From NCBI GenBank assembly GCA_964483985.1, contig CAZADS010000097.1, positions 1 through 53,524 on the forward strand: a stretch of 53,524 bases of DNA, given 5' to 3'. The position numbers were made by a program, and so were the translations under genes. Shown one piece after another: positions 44,317 through 52,240 of this stretch (positions are counted from its first letter, which is position 1; every line of letters begins with the position of its first letter). The notes under the pieces were generated by a model. The model was not told where the DNA came from, did not search any database, and saw only the letters and a program-made list of their open reading frames with translations. Source of the stretch: CAZADS01 sp964483985 (lineage in GTDB: Bacteria; Pseudomonadota; Alphaproteobacteria; Thalassobaculales; Thalassobaculaceae).

Positions 44317-45750
44317 TTATACTGGAGGTCTTTCGGGATCGCCAGGAGGCGGCACAAACAGTCCTTCGTCAGAATAGACCTTCAGTTTATTTCTTAAAGT
44401 TCTAATGGATATCCCAAGTATAGTTGCCGCGTGGGTACGGTTGCCGAGACAATGTTGCAAAGTGTCGATAATCAATTGACGTTCAACATCTGCCACTGTG
44501 CGTCCTATTAATTGGGGGTCTTGCTCATACTGCGCGCCCTCAAGATCGGGTGTGGGTATTTTCATTTGGGGACGGGGTGCTGCAGCTGTAGCTGTGGCGT
44601 TACCGATTGCTGGGATTGGTGAAGAATCTATTGCCATCTCGTTTAGTAATGATTCACCTGTCAACATTATTGCTGTTTCATCTATCTGGTCTCCTGAAGC
44701 TAATAAAACAGCGCGATGCATCGTATTTTCGAGTTCCCTTACATTGCCGCGCCACTTGTAGTGTTCTAATTTTTCTATGGCAGGAGTAGTAATCGGACGT
44801 TGCGGCAAACCGTTAGCTTCAGCGTATTTTGTGGCAAAATGATTAGCCAAAACTAAAATGTCACCTGGTCTCTGGCGAAGGCTGGGTAATTGGAGATTAA
44901 AAACATTTAACCGAAAATAAAGATCTTCTCGAAATTTTTCTTCATTTACCTGACGTTCTAAATCGCGATTAGAAGTTGCGATCAACCGAATATCCACTTT
45001 TACGGGTTGAGAACCTCCTACACGGTCAATTTCTCGTTCCTGAATTACCCGCAACAATTTGGCTTGGAGTCTAACGTCCATCTCACTGATTTCATCTAAT
45101 AGGAGTGTCCCGCCATGGGCTTCTTCAAATTTACCTATTCGCCGAGCCACGGCTCCTGTAAAAGCTCCTTTTTCGTTACCAAATAACTCTGATTCCAGCA
45201 GATTGTCAGGTATAGCTGCACAATTTACAGAAACAAATTTTTCACTAGATCTTTTGCTTTTAGTATGGATAAATCGCGCAAGAACTTCTTTGCCCGTGCC
45301 CGACTCTCCTGTTACGAGAACGCTAGCATCTGATGCAGCTATTTGAGCAGCGAGTTTTAGTGTGCCGGCCATTATGGGGTCTTTAAAAATCACAGAGGTT
45401 TGTTCATCCGTTACAGCTTGTAACACCGCTGCAATCATCTCTGGGTTAGGTGGTAATGGGATATATTCCTTTGCACCAGCCTTAATGGCTGCTACTGCAG
45501 CATCCGGGTCATTACTAACACCACAAGCAACAACCGGAGTACTAAGTCTTTCTGCTTTCATGCTTCGCATAAGCTTGGCAACGGGAAGCTTAATATCGAT
45601 CATCACTAAATCCGCACCCTGACCACTACGGATCGTATGCAGTGCTGCTTCTATATCATCAACTTGGGAAACTTTGGCGCCCCGAGAAATAGCTATTTGA
45701 CCCGCAGTGCTGATATGCCCGTCGAGCATACCGATGATCAGCAACCGCAT
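44317..45750 (-). CDS. flbD: Sigma-54-dependent flagellar transcriptional regulator FlbD
   Basis: This 477-residue enhancer-binding protein has a degenerate receiver domain (residues 1 to about 115). Its aspartate region, VMIDIKLP, is kept, but the N-terminal acidic pair is missing (LLIIGMLDGH). The AAA+ domain has Walker A GESGTGKEVLARFIH, the sigma-54 contact loop GAFTGA, GGTLLLDEISEMD and RLNVFNLQLPSLRQR. A Fis-type helix-turn-helix (GNRTHAATILGISIRTLRNKL) ends it. It should activate late flagellar genes with RpoN. In Caulobacter FlbD is controlled by FliX rather than by phosphorylation, consistent with the receiver seen here. AGGAGA precedes the ATG. Confidence 0.93.
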   Translation of the reverse strand: MRLLIIGMLDGHISTAGQIAISRGAKVSQVDDIEAALHTIRSGQGADLVMIDIKLPVAKLMRSMKAERLSTPVVACGVSNDPDAAVAAIKAGAKEYIPLPPNPEMIAAVLQAVTDEQTSVIFKDPIMAGTLKLAAQIAASDASVLVTGESGTGKEVLARFIHTKSKRSSEKFVSVNCAAIPDNLLESELFGNEKGAFTGAVARRIGKFEEAHGGTLLLDEISEMDVRLQAKLLRVIQEREIDRVGGSQPVKVDIRLIATSNRDLERQVNEEKFREDLYFRLNVFNLQLPSLRQRPGDILVLANHFATKYAEANGLPQRPITTPAIEKLEHYKWRGNVRELENTMHRAVLLASGDQIDETAIMLTGESLLNEMAIDSSPIPAIGNATATAAAPRPQMKIPTPDLEGAQYEQDPQLIGRTVADVERQLIIDTLQHCLGNRTHAATILGISIRTLRNKLKVYSDEGLFVPPPGDPERPPV

Positions 45751-45802
45751 GTCTTTCTCCTTTTATTTATTTGTGTAGGGAAAAACTTATCCCCAAGTTT
45801 AA

Positions 45803-46663
45803 TTAACTACGTTGATTTAGGCGTTCTGATGGTGACAATTTGGTATTTAAATACGTTTCCAGGATTCTAGTGTTTTCCCGTTTTGCAATAGATACTGCAC
45901 AAGCTAAATATACTTCACAGATTAAAAGTTCGTCAGCGGTATTCCTGTCGAGTTTTGCAGCTATAGGAGCCAAAATCATATAGGCAATCACAGCTCCATA
46001 AAACGTCGTCAGCAACGCGATTGCCATTGCAGGCCCAATAGCGGATGGATTATCTAAATTCCCCAATAATTGGATTAATCCTACTAGGGTCCCGATAAGT
46101 CCCATGGCTGGTGCAACTTCTGCAGCTCGCCTTAAAACGCTCACAGTTCTGTCACGCCGATCCCTTATAGATATTATTTCTCGGCCTAGTATTCGATCAA
46201 CCTGAGAGGGCTCACTGCCGTCTACTACTAATTCTACCATCCTACGGAGAAATGAATCATGATTCAATTGATCTACCAACGGTTCCAGGGCTAACGAGCC
46301 ATGTTCTCGAGCAAAATTTGCTAAAAATAAGCCTTTTTCGCATGCTAACCTTGTACTCTGAGCAAAAGGGAAAATTGTGCTGAAAGTTTCGATGCTGGCG
46401 GAAATCATTTCTTTGAAACTAAAGGAGACCATTGTTACGGCAAAGGTTCCCAATAAAACGATCATTAGTGCAGGAGTATTGTAAAAAGATGTTATAGATC
46501 CCCCAACATAAAGAGCAGAAGCTACTAATCCAAAAGCGACGAAAAGACCTAACAATAAAGCTGCGTCGAAGGTACGTGTCGTTCGATGTATATGTAACCG
46601 CGCACTTGTTTGACGACGCGTATGGCGCGATTGTTTTAAATCAAGCTCAGCAGGTTCGACCAT
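45803..46663 (-). CDS. motA: Flagellar stator protein, MotA/PomA type
   Basis: This 286-residue membrane protein has a basic N-terminal extension, two hydrophobic segments (AALLLGLFVAFGLVASALYV and TPALMIVLLGTFAVTMVSFS), a cytoplasmic loop, then EVAPAMGLIGTLVGLIQLLG and AIALLTTFYGAVIAYMILAP. The last pair carries the conserved prolines and PomA-like sequence (GPAMAIALLTTFYG), so Na+ or H+ coupling is open. No motB is adjacent, which is unusual because motA and motB are often paired. ExbB/TolQ paralogues are shorter and lack the loop. It sits between fliN and flbD on one strand. Confidence 0.88.
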   Translation of the reverse strand: MVEPAELDLKQSRHTRRQTSARLHIHRTTRTFDAALLLGLFVAFGLVASALYVGGSITSFYNTPALMIVLLGTFAVTMVSFSFKEMISASIETFSTIFPFAQSTRLACEKGLFLANFAREHGSLALEPLVDQLNHDSFLRRMVELVVDGSEPSQVDRILGREIISIRDRRDRTVSVLRRAAEVAPAMGLIGTLVGLIQLLGNLDNPSAIGPAMAIALLTTFYGAVIAYMILAPIAAKLDRNTADELLICEVYLACAVSIAKRENTRILETYLNTKLSPSERLNQRS

Positions 46664-46709
46664 TAAATGATTAATCCTTATGCAAGCCCTAAAGTGTTAG
46701 CCATATTTC

Positions 46710-47072
46710 TCAAGTTCCATCAGATTTCAGGATTTCCGTCATAGTGACTCCTAGTCTTTCTTCCACTATCACTATCTCTCCGCGGGCGACCAAACGGTTA
46801 TTTACGTAAATGTCAATTGCCTCTCCTACTTTTCGGTCCAGTTCGACAACTGCGCCTCGACCTAGTTTTAAAAGCTGGCTTACTTGCATTGTCTGCTTGC
46901 CTAAAACTGCAGAAACTTGGACCGGTATATCATAAACAGCTTCTAGTTCTCGGGCTGTAATTGGGTTTTGTTCTTCCTCATCGAAGAGAGCCTCTTCTTC
47001 TTCTGCTTCAACTTCCTCAACGTCTTCTTCTTCTTCCAGATCAGTTAAATTTAGATCATTATCGTCAGCCAT
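46710..47072 (-). CDS. fliN: Flagellar motor switch protein FliN
   Basis: This 120-residue protein has a very acidic N-terminus (about residues 10-35, rich in Glu). A SpoA domain follows with VQVSAVLGKQTMQVSQLLKLG, AVVELDRKVGEAIDIYVNNR and ARGEIVIVEERLGVTMTEIL. It forms the lower C-ring with FliM and binds CheY and FliH. Its start lies 3 bp after the fliH stop, so the genes are translationally close. The length fits alphaproteobacterial FliN with its N-terminal extension. Confidence 0.95.
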   Translation of the reverse strand: MADDNDLNLTDLEEEEDVEEVEAEEEEALFDEEEQNPITARELEAVYDIPVQVSAVLGKQTMQVSQLLKLGRGAVVELDRKVGEAIDIYVNNRLVARGEIVIVEERLGVTMTEILKSDGT

Positions 47073-47075
47073 GCT

Positions 47076-47930
47076 TTACTCCTGAGTTAACGAAGCCTGA
47101 TTTGGCTCGAGAGTTGACTGGTTTGGCTTTTCATCAGTTTTGTTGAATGCGTCGGATTCTTGTGAGTTATCAAGAACCGAAGCAGTTTCTCTAATTAAAG
47201 TGTCTGGCCTGTCTTTGGTAGGCAATGAAGAGTGGTCAACTGAACGGGCGTCTATAGAATCTGGGTTATCGTCACTGGGAACATCCGTGGTTGCTAAAGC
47301 TTGATTAACTAAATTATCTATTTGATTCCAAGTGTCTTGAATGGAACGCTCGACTGCTCCAGCCTCCCAATAGATTTGACAGTCGGACAAAGGCATATTT
47401 ACATCATCAATTAATATCACTTGACCGTCATAGCCAACGCGAGAGGCCATAAGATCAATTTTCCCTTGAAGATGGTTTGTAAAATTAGACGGGACTCTTA
47501 TTGAAACCTTTGGCTGATTGGTCAAGAATTGAAAGGCTTGATTGATCGTATGTTCTATCTGAGGTAATTCTTTTTGGCGCATAAGCTCAGGAGCCAATTT
47601 CCGCATAATAGCCGCAGCTAAATGAACTGACTCGCGTTGAATGGAAACAGTCCAATTTTTATGTTCGGTGAATAAAGAGTCAATTTGTCGTTCGATAGAG
47701 TCAAGTAATACCTTTGTCTCGTGATGTATGGAATTAAGTGCTTTTGCTTTTCCCTCTTGCTCGCCATGCAGAAAAGCATCCTTTTTGGCCGTTTCTAAAT
47801 CAGAAACTGAATACGACGGGGGCGAATTTTCTTGAGCTAGGCGTTCTCGCTCTAACTGTTCTAGTTCTTGAGCCTTCTGCTCCTCAATTACCTCTTCATC
47901 AAAAACCTGATTGAACAGATATTTCTTCAT
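47076..47930 (-). CDS. fliH: Flagellar export ATPase regulator FliH
   Basis: This 284-residue, weakly conserved protein is assigned mainly by position between fliF and fliN and by its pattern. It has a Glu/Gln-rich helical N-terminus (EEQKAQELEQLERERLAQE), a long helical middle with HLAAAIMRKLAPELMRQ, and a C-terminal part with QVILIDDVNMPLSDCQIYWEAGAVERSI. That last part matches the end of the FliH/YscL fold (DCxxxWxxGxxxR). The last 60 residues are Asp/Ser/Gln-rich and probably disordered. FliH binds and holds the FliI ATPase at the C-ring. Confidence 0.85.
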   Translation of the reverse strand: MKKYLFNQVFDEEVIEEQKAQELEQLERERLAQENSPPSYSVSDLETAKKDAFLHGEQEGKAKALNSIHHETKVLLDSIERQIDSLFTEHKNWTVSIQRESVHLAAAIMRKLAPELMRQKELPQIEHTINQAFQFLTNQPKVSIRVPSNFTNHLQGKIDLMASRVGYDGQVILIDDVNMPLSDCQIYWEAGAVERSIQDTWNQIDNLVNQALATTDVPSDDNPDSIDARSVDHSSLPTKDRPDTLIRETASVLDNSQESDAFNKTDEKPNQSTLEPNQASLTQE

Positions 47931-47977
47931 CGTTCTATATCCGTCGTTAATCCTTGTTGGCGAACGGCATTAAACAT
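47927..47977 (-). other. 16-codon open frame in the fliF-fliH gap
   Basis: The 54-bp gap between fliF and fliH contains ATG at 47977 and a short frame, MFNAVRQQGLTTDIER. Its TGA overlaps the fliH ATG (ATGA), so it could couple translation from fliF into fliH. This is where fliG would be expected. The peptide does not resemble the FliG ends I know, so it is not offered as a relic. It may be a chance frame. Confidence 0.2.
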
Positions 47978-47984
47978 AAGCGGA

Positions 47985-49667
47985 TCAGGCCCCACCGGTT
48001 TCTTGGTACATCCAGTTTCTGACTATGGCTATGGCTTCTTCAGGATGTTTATCCACTATTTCTGCAATTTTAGTCAGTGATGATGCACGTACACGTCCTT
48101 CAACTTGGTTTATGTCAATCATTTGATCCAGCAAACTGGCATCTTCTTCATCTTCCAGAAGTTCAGCCATATCCGCGGTAGCTTCGGGCCCAGTGAGCTG
48201 CGCTAATTCTGCGCCTTCTCCTGGGGCTAAAGCGTCAGTTCCTGCTCCTGGAGTTACGGCAGCCATATCTGGCATGGATTCGAATAGTCTTGTTAATACT
48301 GGGCGTACTACGAGTAAAATTACTAGGAGACCCACTACCGCCAATACAAGAACCTCCGCCAGCTGTAAAAACTCTTCTTTTGAAATTCCAAATACCATTG
48401 ATCCATCGTCAAATTCTAGTGGTTCTAACTTTACAAACTGCATATTCACTATTTTGACGCTGTCGCCTCTTTCGGCATTGAATCCAACAGCTGATTTAAC
48501 AAGGGTTTCTAACTGGTTTAATTCCTCTGTTTGGCGAGGTTCCCAGATTTTATCCCCGTCGTTGTTTTCGACGTATCTTCCGTCCACTAAAACAGCAACG
48601 GAAAGTCTTTTGATTTCGCCTGATTCTTTAATCCGGTTTCTAATAGTCTTGGTGATTTCAAAGTTGACAGTTTCTTCGGTTCGGTTAATTTGATTTGAAG
48701 CTGAAGCTCCTGTTCCGGCCGCCGTGGCGTCACTTTCGGGCAAATTATTTTCCACAGTAACTGTATTTTGATCGTCCTTTTCTGAACTACTTTCGTTTTC
48801 TTGAACAGTTTGAGTAGAACGTGCTACTTGGCTATCAGGGTCGAAAATTTCAGCATTCTCTACTATCCTATCATAATCAATTTCAGCGTTGATTTCAGCT
48901 CTAACGCGATTTAAACCAACCGTGCGCTCTAATAGCTCAATTACTGCTTGGCGCATTCGGTTTTCAAACCCTATTCTCATTTCTTCGACGGATCCAGCAG
49001 CTGCCGTTCCTTCTTCTCCCTGGCCACGTGCCAGAAGCTGCCCTCTGTCATCGAGTATGGAAATTTTTTCTGGTCGCATTGTGGGAACAGCTGCTGCTAC
49101 CAGATGTTGAATTGCTTGAACTTGTTCTTTTCCTAATCGACCAGAACCTTGGACTTGGAGGACTACAGACGCACTTGCTTCCTGTTTTTCTCTACTAAAC
49201 AACTCCCGTCTCGGCATCACAAGGTGCACTCGCGCACCTCGAACGTTACGCATCGCTGAAATAGTTCTGGATAATTCTCCTTCTAAAGCACGGACTAAAT
49301 TAACGTTTTGTACAAAATTAGTGGTACCGATACTTTGATTTTCATCAAAAATTTCATATCCAACAGAGCCACCACCGGGCAGACCTTGTTCGGCTAGTGC
49401 TACTCTAAGTTGAAGCACTTTATCGCCAGGCACGAAAATTTGTTTTCCCCCTGCCTTTAAATCGTATGGGATTTGTTGTGCTTCCAGACGTTGAACAATC
49501 TGCGAGCTATCTTGCTGGTCTAGGTCTCCATATAATAGGGTCATCCCCCCAGAAGTGAGTCGAGAGCTTAAAAATATGAAGAACCCAAGGACGGTAATGC
49601 CAGTCGCTAGAAGAGCTGCAACGCGGATAGGGCCAAGATTGCGCAAGAGATCGGCGATTGGATTCAT
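47985..49667 (-). CDS. fliF: Flagellar MS-ring protein FliF
   Basis: This 560-residue protein has an N-terminal transmembrane helix (VAALLATGITVLGFFIFLSS), then ring-building domains with GGSVGYEIFDENQSIGTTNF, RALEGELSRTISAMRNVRGA and VVLQVQGSGRLGKEQVQAI. A low-complexity periplasmic stretch and a second membrane helix (VLVLAVVGLLVILLVVRPVL) follow. The cytoplasmic tail ends in VEGRVRASSLTKIAEIVDKH and IVRNWMYQE, the segment that binds FliG. All expected parts are present, so a FliG partner should exist even though fliG is not next to it. A TATAAT box on the minus strand lies at 49755-49760, 88 bp before the ATG, as a possible promoter. Confidence 0.96.
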   Translation of the reverse strand: MNPIADLLRNLGPIRVAALLATGITVLGFFIFLSSRLTSGGMTLLYGDLDQQDSSQIVQRLEAQQIPYDLKAGGKQIFVPGDKVLQLRVALAEQGLPGGGSVGYEIFDENQSIGTTNFVQNVNLVRALEGELSRTISAMRNVRGARVHLVMPRRELFSREKQEASASVVLQVQGSGRLGKEQVQAIQHLVAAAVPTMRPEKISILDDRGQLLARGQGEEGTAAAGSVEEMRIGFENRMRQAVIELLERTVGLNRVRAEINAEIDYDRIVENAEIFDPDSQVARSTQTVQENESSSEKDDQNTVTVENNLPESDATAAGTGASASNQINRTEETVNFEITKTIRNRIKESGEIKRLSVAVLVDGRYVENNDGDKIWEPRQTEELNQLETLVKSAVGFNAERGDSVKIVNMQFVKLEPLEFDDGSMVFGISKEEFLQLAEVLVLAVVGLLVILLVVRPVLTRLFESMPDMAAVTPGAGTDALAPGEGAELAQLTGPEATADMAELLEDEEDASLLDQMIDINQVEGRVRASSLTKIAEIVDKHPEEAIAIVRNWMYQETGGA

Positions 49668-50056
49668 TCAAATTTTTCCATTTTCTGTTAAGGAGTCAGT
49701 TAAAATTTTTCGTATTTGACTTATCCAATTAGACTAACAAAATTAATTAAAATTATTATATCCACAATTTACATAAAATTTTATACACTGTTTATGAAGC
49801 TTTGAAAAGAGCGAGTAGGCAATTTTTTCCTAGTTGCGACTATAACAACAAATAGATTCATAGAAAACAATGAATTATTTGAGTATCTTCAGACCGAGTT
49901 AAGGTCCGAGATCTCTAGGTTTAAAAATTGAAGTACCTACCGATTTTTAGGTATCGGATTGATACGCAGTAAATAATCACCTTTTTGAAATTTAATCAGA
50001 AAGATGCTTGAATGAAGTCAAAATTTAATATGACTAAAATAATATTTCGGCTGCGT
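49668..50056. other. AT-rich intergenic region between hemB and fliF
   Basis: This 389-bp non-coding stretch is AT-rich. On the minus strand GTATC-like hairpin arms TACCTA/TAGGTA (49934-49939 and 49948-49953, loop of eight bases) are followed by TTCAATTTTT. This may be a weak intrinsic terminator for hemB, about 105 bp after its stop. A minus-strand TATAAT at 49755-49760 may serve fliF. I saw no sigma-54 -24/-12 element and no exact CtrA box. No RNA gene was recognised. Confidence 0.3.
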
Positions 50057-51064
50057 TTATTCTGCTTTTAATAATCTGGCGGCTGTCAAAGCGAAATAAG
50101 TTAAAATGCCATCCGCTCCTGCTCTTTTGAAGGCAGTTAAGCTTTCCATCACGCATTTTTCTTCTTCAATCCATCCATTTTGAGCCGCCGCCATTAGCAT
50201 AGAATACTCCCCACTCACTTGGTACCCATAAGTGGGCATACCAAACCTGTTCTTCACCCGATAAATAATATCAAGATAGGGTAAACCAGGCTTGACCATG
50301 ATCATATCGGCACCTTCGGATATGTCTAAATAAACTTCCCGCAAGGACTCATCGCTATTCGCAGGATCCATTTGATAAGTTTCTTTACTGGCAGTGCCTA
50401 ATGTCGATGCTGATCCTATAGCGTCCCGGAACGGCCCGTAAAATCCCGAAGCGTATTTAGCAGAATAGGCCATGATTTGGACGTTTTCAAAATGATGTTT
50501 ATCTAATTCCTTCCGAATAGATCCAATTCTACCATCCATCATGTCGGATGGCGAAATGATATCGCACCCTGCTTCGGCTTGAATTAAAGCTTGTTGGCAT
50601 AGTACACTAACTGTCTCGTCGTTAAGGATATGTCCATCCTCATCTAATAACCCGTCGTGTCCGTGGTTTGTGAACGGATCCAAAGCAACATCACATTGGA
50701 TTCCAAGGTTGGGAAATTCGGATTTAATAATATTAATGGCACGGCAAACGAAATTGTTTTCTTTGATGGCTAATGATCCTGAGGAATCTTTCAAATTTGG
50801 CTCGATAAAGGGAAAGATAGCGATAGCAGGTATGCCTAATTCAACGGCTTCATTGACGGCTTCTAATAATGTATCACAGGAGTATCTATAGACTTTAGGC
50901 ATAGAGTCCACGGGCTCTTTTAAATTATTACCATCGCGAATGAAGATTGGCCAAATAAAATCATCTATACTTAATCTATTTTCTTGGATCAAACGACGTG
51001 ACCAATGATTTCTTCGATTTCGCCGCATTCGAGTGGTTGGAAAGTGGGGTCCGACGTTAGACAT
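50057..51064 (-). CDS. hemB: Delta-aminolevulinic acid dehydratase (porphobilinogen synthase)
   Basis: This 335-residue TIM-barrel enzyme joins two 5-aminolevulinate molecules to porphobilinogen for haem synthesis. It has RNHWSRRLIQENRLSIDDFI at the N-terminus, DVALDPFTNHGHDGLLDEDG at the metal site, MAYSAKYASGFYGPFRDA with a Schiff-base lysine, and MIMVKPGLPYLDI with the second. The metal-site motif has Asp residues instead of the zinc cysteines (DxCLCxYxxHGHCG), so it is of the Mg/K-dependent, zinc-independent class. It is divergent from the formyltransferase gene. Linkage with fliF is positional and probably not functional. Confidence 0.97.
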   Translation of the reverse strand: MSNVGPHFPTTRMRRNRRNHWSRRLIQENRLSIDDFIWPIFIRDGNNLKEPVDSMPKVYRYSCDTLLEAVNEAVELGIPAIAIFPFIEPNLKDSSGSLAIKENNFVCRAINIIKSEFPNLGIQCDVALDPFTNHGHDGLLDEDGHILNDETVSVLCQQALIQAEAGCDIISPSDMMDGRIGSIRKELDKHHFENVQIMAYSAKYASGFYGPFRDAIGSASTLGTASKETYQMDPANSDESLREVYLDISEGADMIMVKPGLPYLDIIYRVKNRFGMPTYGYQVSGEYSMLMAAAQNGWIEEEKCVMESLTAFKRAGADGILTYFALTAARLLKAE

Positions 51065-51099
51065 AAAAGAACTTTCAATCCTATTATTGCTGCCTTTTT

Positions 51100-51117
51100 A
51101 AGGCCTAAGTGGGCCTT
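51100..51117. repeat. Short inverted repeat in the hemB/formyltransferase divergent region
   Basis: AAGGCC and GGCCTT form a perfect 6-bp stem around a 6-base loop, followed on the + strand by TTC. It lies in the 157-bp gap between two divergent genes, so neither gene ends here and a terminator role is unlikely. An operator or attenuator-like element for hemB (36 bp before its ATG) is possible. Confidence 0.25.
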
Positions 51118-51221
51118 TTCAATATATTAGTAAAACCTACAATATACTAAGACTATAGTATTCATGTTAAAAGAGACTTTTGGTCTCTATTGTAATCTAT
51201 TTTATAGGAGATAATGTAGCT

Positions 51222-52148
51222 ATGCGTATCGTTATAAATGGGCAACAGGCTTTTGGAAAAGCCTGTCTAGAAGAAATAATTGAAAAGGGACAGGATCAGG
51301 TGGTGGCAGTTTATACGGCTCCTGACGTGGATGGAAAGCCAATAGACCCAATAAAGCAGGCTGCTCTTGATCACGGAATAGACGTTCTCCAGCCTGAAAA
51401 TTATCGCGATATGGTAGTACTGGAAAGCTTGAAAGAATATAACCCTGATTTTATGATACTTGCTTATGTAACAATTTTTGTCCCAGAAGAAGCCCGTAGA
51501 ATTCCAAAACTGGGCACTGTGTGTTTTCATCCATCACTGCTACCGCTGCATAGAGGACCAAGTTCGATAAACTGGCCAATCATTTGGGGGGCAGATAAAA
51601 CGGGGCTGACAATTTTTTGGCCAGATGATGGTTTAGATGAGGGAGATATTTTGCTCCAAAAAGAAATTGATATTGATCCCGACGATACGTTGGGCTCTGT
51701 CTATTTTAAAAAAATATTTCCACTTGGCGTGAGAAGCGTTTTGGAATCAATTGAACTCGTTCGTAATGGAAGCCCACCGCGTATAATGCAAGATGAAACA
51801 AAAGCGACCTACGAAAGCTGGTGTCGTTCAAAAAACGCAAAAATAGATTGGGAATGTTCAGTTGGAGAAGTCTATAATTTAATTCGTGGCTGCAATCCAC
51901 AGCCTGGGGCATGGACTACTTACAATGGCGAAAAGCTTCAGATTTTTGATAGTGAGAGAGTTTCAGGAGCCGGCCGTCCCGGTAGGGTTTGTGCGGTTGA
52001 TAGTGAAAGTTTCACCGTAAATGCTGGGAGAGGTGGTATTAAAATCAAGAGAGTGAGGCTTGGAAACAGGGGTAAAGTTTTATCCGGTGAATTTATTGCT
52101 GAAAATAAAATCCAGATTGGAAGTAAATTAGGAAATGAAGAGATTTAA
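51222..52148 (+). CDS. Formyltransferase family protein, 10-formyl-THF hydrolase-like
   Basis: This roughly 308-residue protein has the formyltransferase fold: MRIVINGQQAFGKACLEEI, CFHPSLLPLHRGPSSINW with the catalytic HxSLLPxxRG motif, IFWPDDGLDEGDILLQKEID (catalytic Asp in DxGxDxG), then an OB-type C-terminal domain. Its sequence follows the N-terminal hydrolase domain of eukaryotic 10-formyltetrahydrofolate dehydrogenase (ALDH1L1: INWxxI, IFWADDGLDxGDLLLQKE, RGxxxxPGAWT) more closely than Fmt. It lacks the aldehyde dehydrogenase domain. The ATG at 51222 is favoured (AGGAG at 51206-51210); an in-frame GTG further upstream lacks a ribosome site. Methionyl-tRNA formyltransferase or a sugar-amine formyltransferase are alternatives. 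Confidence 0.82.
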   Translation: MRIVINGQQAFGKACLEEIIEKGQDQVVAVYTAPDVDGKPIDPIKQAALDHGIDVLQPENYRDMVVLESLKEYNPDFMILAYVTIFVPEEARRIPKLGTVCFHPSLLPLHRGPSSINWPIIWGADKTGLTIFWPDDGLDEGDILLQKEIDIDPDDTLGSVYFKKIFPLGVRSVLESIELVRNGSPPRIMQDETKATYESWCRSKNAKIDWECSVGEVYNLIRGCNPQPGAWTTYNGEKLQIFDSERVSGAGRPGRVCAVDSESFTVNAGRGGIKIKRVRLGNRGKVLSGEFIAENKIQIGSKLGNEEI

Positions 52149-52240
52149 CGGTATCTCAAATCTATCTCGTGTAATTAGCTTCCGTCACGGCTAGTCTTTG
52201 ATTTGCATCCAACGAAATTGTAGCCAAGAGCGATATAAAT

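Noticed and set aside
44317..45750. NtrC-type nitrogen regulator.
   Set aside because: The receiver lacks the acidic pair needed for phosphorylation and the gene is embedded in flagellar genes, as is typical of FlbD.
49668..49720. CtrA box upstream of fliF.
   Set aside because: The nearest match on the minus strand is TTAA-N8-TTAA; the consensus needs a 7-base spacer, and AT-rich DNA gives such matches easily.
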